Source: Bolinopsis microptera
Taxonomy: Eukaryota > Ctenophora > Tentaculata > Lobata > Bolinopsidae
Direction of reading: 5' to 3'
DNA: 64,000 nucleotides
NCBI RefSeq assembly: GCF_026151205.1
Contig: NC_087077.1
Location: 9,787,983-9,851,982, forward strand
Shown here: piece by piece, positions 12,801 to 21,435 of the stretch
Layout: every line of letters starts with the position of its first letter
Position numbering within the stretch: position 1 is the first letter of the stretch
Made by a program: the position numbers and the translations under genes
The notes under the pieces: model-generated
The model's database searches: none
What the model was told of the DNA's origin: nothing
What the model saw: only the letters and a program-made list of their open reading frames with translations

Positions 12801-12941
12801 CACATTTTTTACGTAAGACTGAGGAAGAACAATTTTTAAAATAAAAAATATATACATACTATATAAGTGCATAAGTTCTCCTTGTAGGTAGATTTTAAAC
12901 CTCTTAATTATGATCGTCAATCGGAATTGGAACAACTCTAG
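3825..12941 (+). CDS. TRP-family cation channel with N-terminal ankyrin repeats (20 exons)
   Basis: Predicted plasma-membrane cation channel. Exons: 3825-3905, 4034-4270, 4530-4689, 5149-5350, 5650-5812, 5936-6028, 8195-8321, 8442-8522, 8632-8804, 9042-9196, 9469-9539, 10194-10328, 10742-10824, 11175-11283, 11636-11800, 12013-12129, 12311-12390, 12542-12688, 12771-12812, 12888-12941. All junctions I checked are phase-consistent and total 824 codons before TAG. Exons 3-5 encode ankyrin-type motifs (for example [19 protein letters not shown]). TM1 is in 8442-8522, the motif YWNIFDWFS opens TM3 (9469-9539), TM4 is in 10194-10328, TM5 in 10742-11283, and a pore-like segment [12 protein letters not shown] plus TM6 with [14 protein letters not shown] in 11636-12030. 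An acidic stretch and a coiled coil follow. Subfamily (TRPA-like or TRPV-like) is unresolved. The donor of the first exon could also be near 3985. Confidence 0.85.
4409..4471. repeat. Perfect 30-bp inverted repeat with 3-nt loop
   Basis: Arms 4409-4438 and 4442-4471 are exactly complementary (GACCGACCAGAACTGATAAT...). It lies in the intron between TRP exons ending at 4270 and starting at 4530. This could be a hairpin-forming footprint of a mobile element or a structured intronic RNA element. Confidence 0.9.
6686..6692 (+). promoter_or_regulatory. Candidate TATA box of the nested kinase gene
   Basis: TATAAAG lies about 110 bases upstream of the kinase ATG, inside the TRP intron. It supports independent transcription of the kinase, but the assignment rests on motif and position only. 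Confidence 0.4.
6797..7666 (+). CDS. Single-exon PIM-like Ser/Thr protein kinase nested in a TRP intron
   Basis: A complete 289-residue kinase transfers phosphate from ATP to Ser/Thr substrates. Catalytic features are all visible: glycine loop GSGGYG, AVKIV lysine, catalytic loop HRDIKDEN, metal-binding DFG, and PPE in place of APE. The segment [12 protein letters not shown], the HRDIKDEN loop and the closing HPWI are PIM-family-like. The protein is little more than a catalytic domain, like PIM kinases, which are regulated mainly by expression level. The start is the ATG at 6797; an upstream in-frame TTG at 6785 is not a plausible start. The gene has no introns and sits wholly inside the 2.2-kb intron between TRP exons ending at 6028 and starting at 8195, same strand. 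That suggests a retroposed copy or an old nested gene. Confidence 0.88.
   Translation: MNTRRKSGLLGVSTPSHMTDESFYSYYNLRKHLGSGGYGMVWACEEKQRPAKMSAVKIVSEAKCRRKTYCPTRDCDVPDEVALWMPLSHPLILSLNDVFYESFTGHWYLVTDYDPDAYDLFHFVEVNGRFNSKDAANVISQIIEAAYYLAQQGVDHRDIKDENILYNYKTRQIKLIDFGSASILTTDSYRSYQGTDVYLPPEYYHFKCYDPFPACVWSIGCLAYVLFTGHCPFNTKKDVLEFESLQWKVDKKTLSSQGVNFIEMCLEADPNRRIDLGSLIHHPWIKMYS
7667..8194. other. Kinase 3' flank / remainder of TRP intron
   Basis: AT-rich non-coding sequence between the kinase stop codon and the next TRP exon. I see no canonical AATAAA close to the kinase stop and no other feature. Confidence 0.5.
9618..10166 (+). repeat. 12-bp minisatellite (CTAATAACCCCA)n in TRP intron
   Basis: About 45 tandem copies of CTAATAACCCCA with a few single-base variants (AAG, TTA, TGA). 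The tract fills most of the intron between the TM3 exon (ends 9539) and the TM4 exon (starts 10194), stopping within about 30 bases of the acceptor. Because 12 is a multiple of 3, it is open in several frames, which produces spurious ORFs of repeated LITP or LVGL. The C-rich strand carries regularly spaced CCCC tracts. Confidence 0.97.
10976..11095 (+). pseudogene. Decayed duplicate of the TRP pre-pore exon
   Basis: This stretch follows a good acceptor (gcacag) and is clearly homologous to the functional exon at 11175-11283. Both encode FYHxFxGPY, then an acidic stretch, then a segment ending Y/L-G-N/D-L-x-Q-V. The copy has two extra bases near its start that put the homologous frame out of phase with the preceding exon. 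The donor GGGTGAGT of the good copy is replaced by CAAGAGAC after a TTA-rich expansion. It therefore looks like a dead exon duplicate about 200 bp upstream of the working one. Confidence 0.7.
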
Positions 12942-13178
12942 ACCAACATCAGGTCAAAGAAGGGAAAATCAACCAAAGCTAAAGCAGGTAGACCCGCTTC
13001 TAAAGCCAAGAAGGGCTCTTCAAAGGAGGCAACAAAAGCAAAAGCAGGTAGTCCAGCCTCCGAAACATTGGGCTCTCCCTCTGAGGCAGCGAGCTCGGAT
13101 TCTGATCTTAGCAGGGACAGCATCCCAGCTAAAAGTAAAGAAAAATCAAAAAAGGATGACTCGTGCAAGTCCCAATAA
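12942..13178 (+). CDS. Open Lys/Ser-rich extension beyond the TRP stop codon
   Basis: Immediately after the TAG at 12939-12941 the same frame stays open for 78 codons to TAA at 13176. It encodes a low-complexity basic tail containing two TKAKAG(R/S)PAS repeats and ending KSKEKSKKDDSCKSQ. The last codons before the TAG (SELEQL) read smoothly into the extension (TNIRSKKGK). Options: the TAG is a recent nonsense change, the stop is read through, or the composition is coincidental. I favour a recent nonsense change or a sequence error. Confidence 0.45.
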   Translation, partial: TNIRSKKGKSTKAKAGRPASKAKKGSSKEATKAKAGSPASETLGSPSEAASSDSDLSRDSIPAKSKEKSKKDDSCKSQ

Positions 13179-13306
13179 TCAATCAAAAGGACCATGGAAT
13201 TAATGTATAGTTGTGGTGTTTAGTTTTGGTTTATATTTATTATTTTTGGTTTTACTTTTACTGCATGGTCGCCTTTCATTGGGGCTGAGTTTGCGATTTC
13301 GAAGTT

Positions 13307-13417
13307 ATTCGTGGGGCCACTTGTCACTTGTGGTCAAGTTTTTGGTCGTCTTATACAAGACTTTCTTTTATCTTTTTATCGCAGTAATTTGGGTATGTGC
13401 AGATTTGATTGATTTCT
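13307..13417 (+). repeat. Left copy of a ~105-bp direct repeat flanking the large mobile element
   Basis: Begins ATTCGTGGGGCCACTTGTCA and ends GATTGATTTCT. A diverged copy in the same orientation lies at 25348-25451, directly outside the other end of the element at 13425-25344. It is far longer than a normal target-site duplication. Its origin is unclear. Confidence 0.75.
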
Positions 13418-14052
13418 AGTAGTATGACTATGTCTTCTATCACACAGCTCGTGCACAATGGATTTAAGGCGGAAATAGGGTGATTTGAAAAGGTTATTCC
13501 TGTCCGACAGCGACATCTGTCCGACTCAGGGTACCAGAAAAAATTGTGACCTGATTTGATCTAAACTGTTACTTGCTAATTTGTATACGTAACATTTCCA
13601 ATTTGAGATATGATCTGAGCCATAGATTACTACCATAGTTTATTTTCATTTGATGTCGATAAATTGGACAATAGTTTAAATGTTATATAAATGTTATATA
13701 AATCAATTCAATAAAATACAGTATCACAGAATCAAATCTAAAGCATAGTCAAATTTCTGATAGCTTTTAGGAAATCCGTAGGGTTGCTGTAGTTGTGTAA
13801 TCATCTACAATTCTCTGAAGTTAAGATCGATCATAACGGATCCATTTGGGTGCACGTGGCTCAGGTAGTTCCCGCCCTCTCTTTTGCTTTTCTTCACGTC
13901 TGTAAGGGCTTGTTCTGCTTTAAGGCAGAACAAGGAACTTCCAAATTGCGATATTGGATGAGCGAGGAATTCTCATCTGTGCGGCTTCGTGTTGATTCCA
14001 CATGTGGGGAGCGAAGTTAGGATTGGTGGTTGATCCAAGTGTTTTCGTAGTA

Positions 14053-14102
14053 TGAAGCCCCTCCTTCCTATAGACATGGGTCTATAGGAAGGAGGGGCTT
14101 CA
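14053..14102. repeat. Perfect 22-bp inverted repeat hairpin inside the TIR transposon
   Basis: Arms 14053-14074 and 14081-14102 (TGAAGCCCCTCCTTCCTATA...) are complementary around a 6-base centre. It is located in the internal non-coding part of the transposon. Confidence 0.9.
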
Positions 14103-14932
14103 GGTGTCTCCAGATTCGAGGGACGTCAGTCTCCGGTACGTAGGCAATCGCGAAGAAATCCCGAACAGGAGAGTTTGGAGTCAAATACTCCTCCCAGATT
14201 TTGGTCTGCTTAACATGCTTCAGGAGGGCTTTCTTGTAGTGGAAGTTGCATCCACGTCTGGTAATCCATAGAAGAGGGGAAGTTGCCAGCCGTCAGGGAA
14301 GTGTCCGTGGACTGTGAAGAGCTGATGGAAGAGAGAGGATGTAGTTTGCAGGAATTGAGAGCGTTTTCAGATCTCTCCGGTTAGAAGGGTGTCTGTTTGC
14401 TGCTTCTCTGTACCATTCTGTTGAGGGATGATAGCTGGCAGCCAAGCTTTGCTCTAAGTCTAGATTCGTAACCCAATCCACCAACTGCTTCAGATACGAG
14501 GTATTTCATCGGTTGATCTCCACCAGAAGCCTTTCTTTTCAAGTTCCGTTTGCTGACGTGAACGGTCGTTCCAGCATGGTGGACAGGGTGAGTGTGGTCA
14601 GTAGTAGGAGTGATCAGTTTTTTGTTCACGGTAGAGATGCGGGCTCTGCAACCCTTTTGGAAACCCGACATTTCCAGAAGGAAGTGTCGTTTCTTCGTTT
14701 GTCGAAGACGTATCGGAAGCCATTCTGCAGGACAGGGTTCTCAGAGCCTTGTTTGCGTCCAGGGATAAACTGAAGATTGGTTGCCATTGTGGATAGCGAT
14801 AACTGATCTCCGTACTCATGTAGGCTGTGTCCTGTAATGTGATCGACAGCTTGTTAGTGTACGGCTAGCCCGAACCTGTTCTCAACTAGTAAATCACGTA
14901 TTGATGGATCAGATCTCAATGGATCACATCAG
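14103..14932. other. Transposon-internal sequence without recognised gene
   Basis: Several short frames are open on both strands between 14290 and 14820, but none has recognisable motifs or a convincing start. Part of it (about 14820-14926) is shared, inverted, with the second transposon copy near 52430-52510, so it belongs to the transposon body. Confidence 0.5.
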
Positions 14933-15971
14933 AGATTCCTTCAAGCAAGCAATCGATGAACTTAGGAAGAAAGCTCTTCGCTCATTCTTCTCTCTGAGAC
15001 GAACTATTGACACGAGAGCCCTTACCACTAGCACGATGCTAAAACTCATTGATAGCTTAGTCAAGCCAGTGGCCACATATGGATGCCCTATTTGGCTGCC
15101 ATCAACCAACATCGTGAAAGCCATCCTCTCAAAAAATCAAGAAGCGAGTCTTCCCAAAGCAGCAGCAAAAGATGCTCTTGAAACTACTCACTTGAAAATT
15201 CTTAAATGGATATTGGGTGTCCACAAAAAGGCAAATAACAACTTCTGCTACGGAGATACAGGTAGAACCCCCTGGACAGTAACCGTCCTCCCTCAATGTA
15301 TTGCCTACTTCTGTAGAGCATCACAAGCGGTAGTAGGTAACGTGAACACCCTCTTGCACCATACATTTCAGGAACAGAAACAACTGAACCTTACCTGGTA
15401 TGATGCATGGTCTACTATCATCAAGACGAGCACTGTCGCTAAGCCACACCTACCCCACACCCTTGCGGCTCGTGAACACATACACGAAACATTTGTCAAC
15501 CACTGGAAGAAGGATCTTCACAACCAGCCCAAAATGTCATTCTACACTGCGGTCAAAGCTGAGTTTGGTGAAGAACTGTACTTACAGCTCCCATGCAGGG
15601 TCAAAAGAGCTAACATTGCAAAACTTCGATCTAGCAGTCACGATCTGAGGATTGAGAAAGGTCGCTACACTGGAGATCGCTACAACACAGCACTAAAAAC
15701 ATGTCGCTTTTGCTGCTCCTCAGACACCGACGTCATGCGGTTCTTCGAAGAACTACCATTCTTTGAAACACCTATCCTTGAAACCGAGGACCACGTTATA
15801 AATAAATGCCCCAGCTACAACTCCCTCCGGTCCAACCTCTCAGACAACCTTAAAAGCCTCATAATGCTCAAAGAATATGGGGCCATCATGAACTCATTCC
15901 ATGCTACTGAATTTGGAAAGTACCTCACAGAATCCTTTCACCTTCGACATCCTCCTGAAAAGAAGTCCTAG
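14901..15971 (+). pseudogene. C-terminal fragment of a LINE reverse transcriptase
   Basis: The frame is open for 356 codons, but the first 11 or so (including the ATG at 14901) come from the host transposon; LINE-derived coding starts near 14933. It encodes the region after the catalytic palm: a helical segment ending in LVKPVATYGCPIW, typical of LINE proteins, and a terminal Cys/His motif (CRFCC, then H and C in EDHVINKCPSY). The palm with its xADD motif is absent, so it cannot act as a polymerase. The fragment has no in-frame stops, suggesting a fairly young insertion. Confidence 0.75.
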
Positions 15972-16343
15972 TTATCACCTCCTATGAATTCCTAGCAATC
16001 ACCACCTAACAGACTCTTCAAACCTTCGAAATCCTATGATTAAGTCCTAATCCTCGCTTCACGTCCCCTACTCATCTCCTTCATCGTCCCATCAACTTAT
16101 TTAGTTTAACATATCTCCTTGGACTTGCTTTTATGCACACATCCAGAATTTCTATTAGCATTTAAATTATTATATTTGATTTTATTTCCACTTCGTGATA
16201 TTGTAACGCGGTTAAATTTTAAGATTTTATTTTCATACTTTTATTCGGCTTTTGTTTTATATATGAACTTATTTATGAATTGATGTATAGCCAAAACGAG
16301 TCCGTTAGTGTTCTCCTTGGTAATTTCAAGTTCAAGTTTAATT
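14933..16343 (+). mobile_element. 5'-truncated LINE inserted in the TIR transposon
   Basis: A 6-bp direct repeat CATCAG flanks it (14927-14932 and 16344-16349). The other transposon copy shows the empty site near 52414, where sequence matching both sides is contiguous. It carries the C-terminal part of a LINE reverse-transcriptase ORF plus 3' UTR, ending in short A/T-rich repeats (AAGTTCAAGTTTAATT). A related fragment is at 60060-60750. Confidence 0.8.
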
Positions 16344-16734
16344 CATCAGCATTAGAACAATGGGAGTAACGTCACGAGATTACCCGTGAGCTTGTGAAAT
16401 ATGTACGAATGTGAACAGAAATTACAATATGATCCGAAATTCGGACAGATGTCGCCAAAAACGACTCATGTCCGACAGCGACATCTGTCCGAAATCCCTA
16501 ATTCAGCTGTCGGACATGTGTCGCTGTCGACCAGATGTCGCCCAATCATTTGAAAATCGGACATAGAAATTGTGTGTAAAATTTAAAAAAGGTTAATTGG
16601 TTTCCGGGTTAACCCTAAGTAGCTGGGTGAATAGTGAGCTTTCCGGGTGCGCTTACCCTAGCCTATCCTAGCTGTGTGCTACTATATTCCTAATAAGGTT
16701 TGTGTTGTGGTCTAGATGTGTAAAAGATATGACC

Positions 16735-17046
16735 GGCAGTCTGACAAGCCAATCAGGATGACTAGTCAATTATTCTACTCTGGTCCCGGAACTAATTACA
16801 TGAAGACATGACCGGCAGTCTGACAAGCCGATCAGGATATCAATTAACATCTCAATTAACATCTGTGCAGGGTTGTTAACTAATGTCTAGGAGACGGGAT
16901 ATCCGGTGCTAATAGAGGTAGTGATCGCTATATAAACCAATAATTTTACAGCTAACATTAACTATTTGCTTATTCGATTGAATTCGTTGGTTGAATTATC
17001 GAATCTTGAAACAACCGATTGTCAGTTTGTTTCTCTATTTGCCGTT
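16735..17046. other. Mobile-element internal non-coding region
   Basis: Contains a short direct repeat ATGACCGGCAGTCTGACAAG at about 16731 and 16806. It leads to the ATG of an interrupted ORF at 17047. No other feature seen. Confidence 0.4.
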
Positions 17047-17302
17047 ATGACTGAGCGTCCCTGTCATTACGGTCCTTCTATGACCTATAAGTTTAGTGGT
17101 GATTTTGATAATGCCCTTGCGGAGGTTTCCAAGGCTATTTAGCGTGCTTGGGATAACGATCCCATTAACCCATATAATACCAACAACTCTAAACGTTCGA
17201 ATTTTTTGACGAAATTTTGTTTCCGAAGCACTAAGACACCAACTCCGACGATGCAATAATAATTTTGAAAAAATTTATATTTTTAATAGCTTTTTCGACC
17301 CG

Positions 17303-17462
17303 TACTTTTAAAAGGTCATTGTTGGAGCTTACTTTTTTGGAAAATTGTATCGTACTTTTAAAAGTACATCATATTTGAATGATGTACTTTTAAAAGTACG
17401 GGTTTAATAAATAATGTACTTTTAAAAGTACGGGTTTAATGAATAGTGTACTTTTGGAGGTA
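17303..17462. promoter_or_regulatory. Left cluster of GTACTTTTAAAAGTAC palindromes
   Basis: Three exact copies (near 17352, 17384 and 17416) and two degenerate ones (17302 and 17447) of the 16-bp palindrome. They sit between the left piggyBac terminus and the end of the transposase gene, spaced about 30 bp (three DNA turns). Candidate subterminal transposase-binding sites. Confidence 0.6.
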
Positions 17463-17675
17463 CATTAGTTAATTAAATAGAAACTCAGGGTCAGATAATA
17501 AAACTAAAAGCCTTTGTCAGAATGGCTGAATAAAATTTAAACAATACCATACAAAATTTAAGTGGTACACTGAATAAATCATGATGGTGGGAACAGCTAT
17601 ACTTATAAACTACTATCACAATTCCATTTACCAGTTAACTATCAATTTTACTAAAATTGTCAGGTTTTGTGCTTT

Positions 17676-20327
17676 TTACTCTAACTGATGATAAGGCTTA
17701 AAACAAAGCACACAAAGTGCAACGTCACACACTTCGCACTTATAGTTGCTGCGACCTTTGCAGCCATTCAAAGCACATCGTCTCTGCTTTGTTTTTACTG
17801 GCCAGTGAGTGTTAGTTCTACTCTCCAGGCGGACCTCTGGGGTAACTCTGTTGTCACCCTTCCACACTGCAACTCTTTGGCATAGCGATGATGGGGGCTG
17901 CAATCTCTTTTTCAGGTAGGCTATTGTTATTCGTCGAATGAAGTTCAGATATGTCAGTTTCGTCTTTTCATTCGAATGACATATCTCATACAAAGAATAT
18001 GATGCAGCTTTCAGGCAATCAAGCGTATTTATTAGGTGTGGCCACCACCACTTTTTTCCCCTTAGAGAGATTCTGTAGCTAGCAACATGGCCATCAAACA
18101 CATCAACGTTACCCATTCCCTTGTTATACTCCTTGACAAGAGATGGCCGTTTGATTTGAATCTTCTTCTTTTCTGCTTGACTGTACCGTTCCACATCTGT
18201 GATAGGATTAACAGTAAAGATGTTGGAACCAACATTCACGACGCTATTGTCATGCCATTTTACAATGGTCACCCCTGTAAACTCGTCAATTCCCTTTGAA
18301 AAGCTCCCACGCCCTTCTTTCTTAAGTGCAGAATCAGTCTTGGTGGTACAAGATGCTCCAAGCTCCATGGCAGAGAATATGGCCAACAGCTTATAGCTGG
18401 CAAACCAATTGTCATAAAAGACGTTACTTTCTTTGGGTTCAAGAATCTCCATGGCCAGTTGTAAGGTAACCCGACTGGTGAGGTTCTTTCCGGGATCTCC
18501 GCCAATTCCTTTCTTACCACAGTAAGGGAGGCAGTGGTACGGGAATCCCGATGAGCCAACCAGCCAAAAGTTTTTATAGCCAAATCGGATACTCTTATCC
18601 TTCATTCGTTGTTTAGCGCTATGCATCCCGGTGTAAGGGACCATCTGCTCGTCAATACTAAACGTATTATCAAGGTTCTTGAACTTAGCCAGACTTTGAT
18701 TCATGATATCGTAGAGAGGTCTTACCTTCCAATACTTATCTGTGGTGTCCACATCTCGATTGTCCACGCAATGAATGTACTTCTTCAGCAAATTATATCG
18801 GTTCCTTGATATGGCATCAGTAACCACACTCACATTAGTATCAACATTTGAATCCCAATAGAGGTGTGCTTGAGGTAACTTGTGATAGTAACTTCGTGTA
18901 ATAGGGGCAGGGTTCGTCAATTGTTCTGTGTCCAATTCATTATCTGACTCTTCTCCTACAAAATGTAGCTCATAGGTTCCAGCAGTATCTTTTACCGCAG
19001 ACAAGGGGAGATTGTCACCATCATTGTCATCGATCATTTCCGTATCACTCTCAACACCATCCGGAGGAAGGATGACAACATCTATCTCATTCGAAGACAC
19101 TGTGGTTGCCAGCTCTAGAGCTTCGTCCAGCGTTCTCAAGTTATTATGCAAAGAAGTTTGTTCTTCTCGAACATTAATACGGACATTTTTCTGTTTCTTC
19201 GCTTTATTTTTGGTCTTCGTGTTGCTTCGAGCTGATTGTCTGGATCCTGTTAACTCCTTCACATCTTTTTCTAGAATTTCTCTCTTAACTTCAGCCATCT
19301 TCTTTGATTTTGGGGATTTAGTCGATCTTGAAGGATCCACTTTTTCACCCGGTTGTTCCACGTCTTCCAGAGCGGCCTCTACTTCAATGTACTCTTTCTT
19401 AATGTTTACAATCCTAGATCTTGTAACTGGTTTCCGATGTATGTTTACTATTGAATACTGACATGATTGGCTGCCATCAGCAATCTGCTGTTCCAACGTA
19501 AGATTCCTTTCCTCTTGTAGTCTATGCATTTCCTCAGCTGCGTTGTTCTGCTCCTCTAGAATTGTCTCAGCCTCTGCTACTCTCTTCTGTTCCTCTAGAA
19601 CTCGCTCAGCTTCTGCAAATCTCTTCTGCTCCTCTAGAATTGTCTCAACCTCTGCTACTCTCTTCTGTTCCTCTAGAACTCTCTCAGCTTCTGCTACTCT
19701 GTTCTGTTCCTCTAGAACTCTCTCAGCTTCTGCTACTCTCTTCTGTTCCTCTAGAACTCTCTCAGCTTCTGCTACTCTCTTCTGTTCCTCTAGAACTCTC
19801 TCAACCTCTGCTACTCTCTTCTGTTCCTCTAGAACTCTCTCAGCTTCTGCTACTCTCTTCTGTTCCTCTAGAACTCTATCAGTTTCTGCTACTCTCTTCT
19901 GTTCCTCTAGAACTCTCTCAGCTTCTGCTACTCTGTTCTGTTCCTCTAGAACTCTATCAGCTTCTGCTACTCTGTTCTGTTCCTCTAGAACTCTCTCAGC
20001 TTCTGCTACTCTCTTCTGTTCCTCTAGAACTCTCTCAGCTTCTGCCACTCTCTTCTGTTCCTCTAGAACTCTCTCGGCTTCTGCTACTCCCTTCTCATTC
20101 TCACCATTTTCGGTATTCTTTAAGTTGTGAAAAGCTTCTGGGAGCTTTAGGGTTTGTTTGTGGACATCTAGCATTCTCTTACATTCCACAAACTGAATCT
20201 TGATCCCTCCTGATCCTCCTCTATAAATCTTCAGTACTCGAGCCGGCTCCCACTGTCTCCCCCATTCTTTGTAAACAAGATCGCCTACGTCGAATTTATG
20301 GTCCTGGTGTAGTTGAGTATTAGCCAT
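17676..20327 (-). CDS. piggyBac-type transposase with Tudor-like N-terminus and 13-residue coiled-coil repeats
   Basis: 883-residue DDE/D transposase for cut-and-paste movement at TTAA. Candidate catalytic aspartates are D559 (SIDEQM), D639 (FYDNWF) and D742 (GNVDVFD); spacings of 80 and 103 agree with the 78 and 101 of classic piggyBac. A C-terminal Cys-rich zinc-binding region (CALNGC, CEVC, CVLC) is present, as in family members. The N-terminal 60 residues (FDVGDLVYKEWGRQWEPARV) look like a Tudor/Agenet-type fold. Residues about 82-265 are 14 repeats of VAEAERVLEEQKR, predicted to form a long coiled coil. A nuclear-localisation-like basic stretch (KTKNKAKKQK) precedes the DDE domain. It is much longer than typical piggyBac proteins (about 600 residues). 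The frame is intact, so it may be active. Confidence 0.9.
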   Translation of the reverse strand: MANTQLHQDHKFDVGDLVYKEWGRQWEPARVLKIYRGGSGGIKIQFVECKRMLDVHKQTLKLPEAFHNLKNTENGENEKGVAEAERVLEEQKRVAEAERVLEEQKRVAEAERVLEEQNRVAEADRVLEEQNRVAEAERVLEEQKRVAETDRVLEEQKRVAEAERVLEEQKRVAEVERVLEEQKRVAEAERVLEEQKRVAEAERVLEEQNRVAEAERVLEEQKRVAEVETILEEQKRFAEAERVLEEQKRVAEAETILEEQNNAAEEMHRLQEERNLTLEQQIADGSQSCQYSIVNIHRKPVTRSRIVNIKKEYIEVEAALEDVEQPGEKVDPSRSTKSPKSKKMAEVKREILEKDVKELTGSRQSARSNTKTKNKAKKQKNVRINVREEQTSLHNNLRTLDEALELATTVSSNEIDVVILPPDGVESDTEMIDDNDGDNLPLSAVKDTAGTYELHFVGEESDNELDTEQLTNPAPITRSYYHKLPQAHLYWDSNVDTNVSVVTDAISRNRYNLLKKYIHCVDNRDVDTTDKYWKVRPLYDIMNQSLAKFKNLDNTFSIDEQMVPYTGMHSAKQRMKDKSIRFGYKNFWLVGSSGFPYHCLPYCGKKGIGGDPGKNLTSRVTLQLAMEILEPKESNVFYDNWFASYKLLAIFSAMELGASCTTKTDSALKKEGRGSFSKGIDEFTGVTIVKWHDNSVVNVGSNIFTVNPITDVERYSQAEKKKIQIKRPSLVKEYNKGMGNVDVFDGHVASYRISLRGKKWWWPHLINTLDCLKAASYSLYEICHSNEKTKLTYLNFIRRITIAYLKKRLQPPSSLCQRVAVWKGDNRVTPEVRLESRTNTHWPVKTKQRRCALNGCKGRSNYKCEVCDVALCVLCFKPYHQLE
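19550..20088 (-). repeat. 39-bp tandem repeat within the transposase gene
   Basis: Fourteen near-identical 39-bp units (CTCTTCTGTTCCTCTAGAAC... on the plus strand), each encoding 13 residues of predicted coiled coil. High nucleotide identity implies recent expansion or homogenisation. The plus-strand reading frames here are shadows. Confidence 0.93.
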
Positions 20328-20960
20328 TTAATAAATAAGTTCATCAATGTGAAAATGCCTATAATTGGATTGTATCTCATGATGACAGATGTAGAGAAGT
20401 AATATTATATAGCATAACAGTAGTGTATAACACACCAGGGTCGCATCTTTCTCAGGGCTCCTCTTTCTCCTCCTCCTTTTCGCTGTATCTGACAAATCCA
20501 TGTACACGTCCTGTTCTTAGCTAAGAAATGAACTAAGAATATACTAAGAAAAGAAAAATTACAATAAGAAAAGAAAATACTAAGCTAAGAAATGTTAGTC
20601 AATAAACCAGCAAAAGGCGTTACAACAAAATCGATATTTCATGCCCCACGGAGAGCACTGCTGACAGTCTAATAAATTGAGACCGAAGTTTATTATAAAC
20701 TGCACCAAATGAAACTGAAAGCTTATAATATAAAGACGTAATAAATATAAATGATATCGGATTAAGACATTGCATAAGGAGACCTCACACTATAATTACA
20801 TGAAGTGATAGTCAACTGTGAAATTATGCCAGTGCTGGCGAATCAGAGCGGAAAATTTCTGTTGTGACTTCCGTTCTGATTCAGAACAATTTACCTGTCA
20901 TGACAGTCTTACCGGCATTAATTAAGCCAGCAGACATTGTGTAGTCTATATAATTATAAA
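20328..20960. other. piggyBac 5' non-coding region
   Basis: Upstream of the transposase start on the minus strand, presumably including its promoter and 5' UTR. Repetitive AAGAAA(A/T)-rich sequence at 20520-20600. No clear TATA element recognised. Confidence 0.4.
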
Positions 20961-20965
20961 CCTGT

Positions 20966-21435
20966 ACTTTTAAAAGTACATTTTTCGTGAAACCTGTCCT
21001 TTTAAAAGTACATCATACAAAGATAATGAACTTTTAAAAGTACGTACTTTTAAAAGTACATCACTGTCTAGAATGATGTACTTTTAAAAGTACACCCAAT
21101 TTACATCTCAATTAGAGGCAATTTATGATTTTTATGTCGCTCCACATTATTGCCTATTTATTGCATAATCGTTTAGGCAATATTAAAAAACCAAATTTGG
21201 GATCCATCAAAGTTGGAGAATTGGCTGGTGGTACCGAAAATTTACCATTTTTGAAAGTACCATTTTTGACCACCTTTGCCAACATCCTATAAATCTCTTG
21301 CTTTTGTTAACCATCTGGTCAGGGTGCTAAAATAATCAGCAGACCTTTTTTAACCTAATACAAAAAACTGCATCAAAAAATATTTGTCACGAGACAAGTT
21401 AGGTCACTGTTTATGAACCGTACTTTTAAAAGTAC
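20966..21435. promoter_or_regulatory. Right cluster of GTACTTTTAAAAGTAC palindromes
   Basis: Copies (exact or with one mismatch) near 20966, 20998, 21027, 21043, 21077 and 21420, between the transposase start and the right terminus. They mirror the left cluster, as expected for transposase-binding sites. The one at 21420 lies within about 20 bp of the terminus. Confidence 0.6.

Larger units (their letters stand above)
13492..16547. mobile_element. TIR DNA transposon with 9-bp target duplication (MULE-like)
   Basis: The 9-bp direct repeat ATTTGAAAA flanks it (13483-13491 and 16548-16556). Both ends carry inverted copies of the core GTCCGACAGCGACATCTGTC, repeated within each end. The pre-insertion sequence is visible in the other terminus of the host element near 25280. 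A 9-bp duplication is typical of Mutator-like elements. No transposase is recognised, so it is probably non-autonomous. A second, shorter copy lies at 52229-53140. Confidence 0.75.

Noticed and set aside
14293-14819. Several overlapping ORFs on both strands in the TIR transposon
   Set aside because: Short, mutually overlapping and without transposase motifs; I could not choose a real one.
19543-20203. Two plus-strand ORFs of about 200 codons
   Set aside because: Shadows of the 39-bp repeat in the minus-strand transposase.
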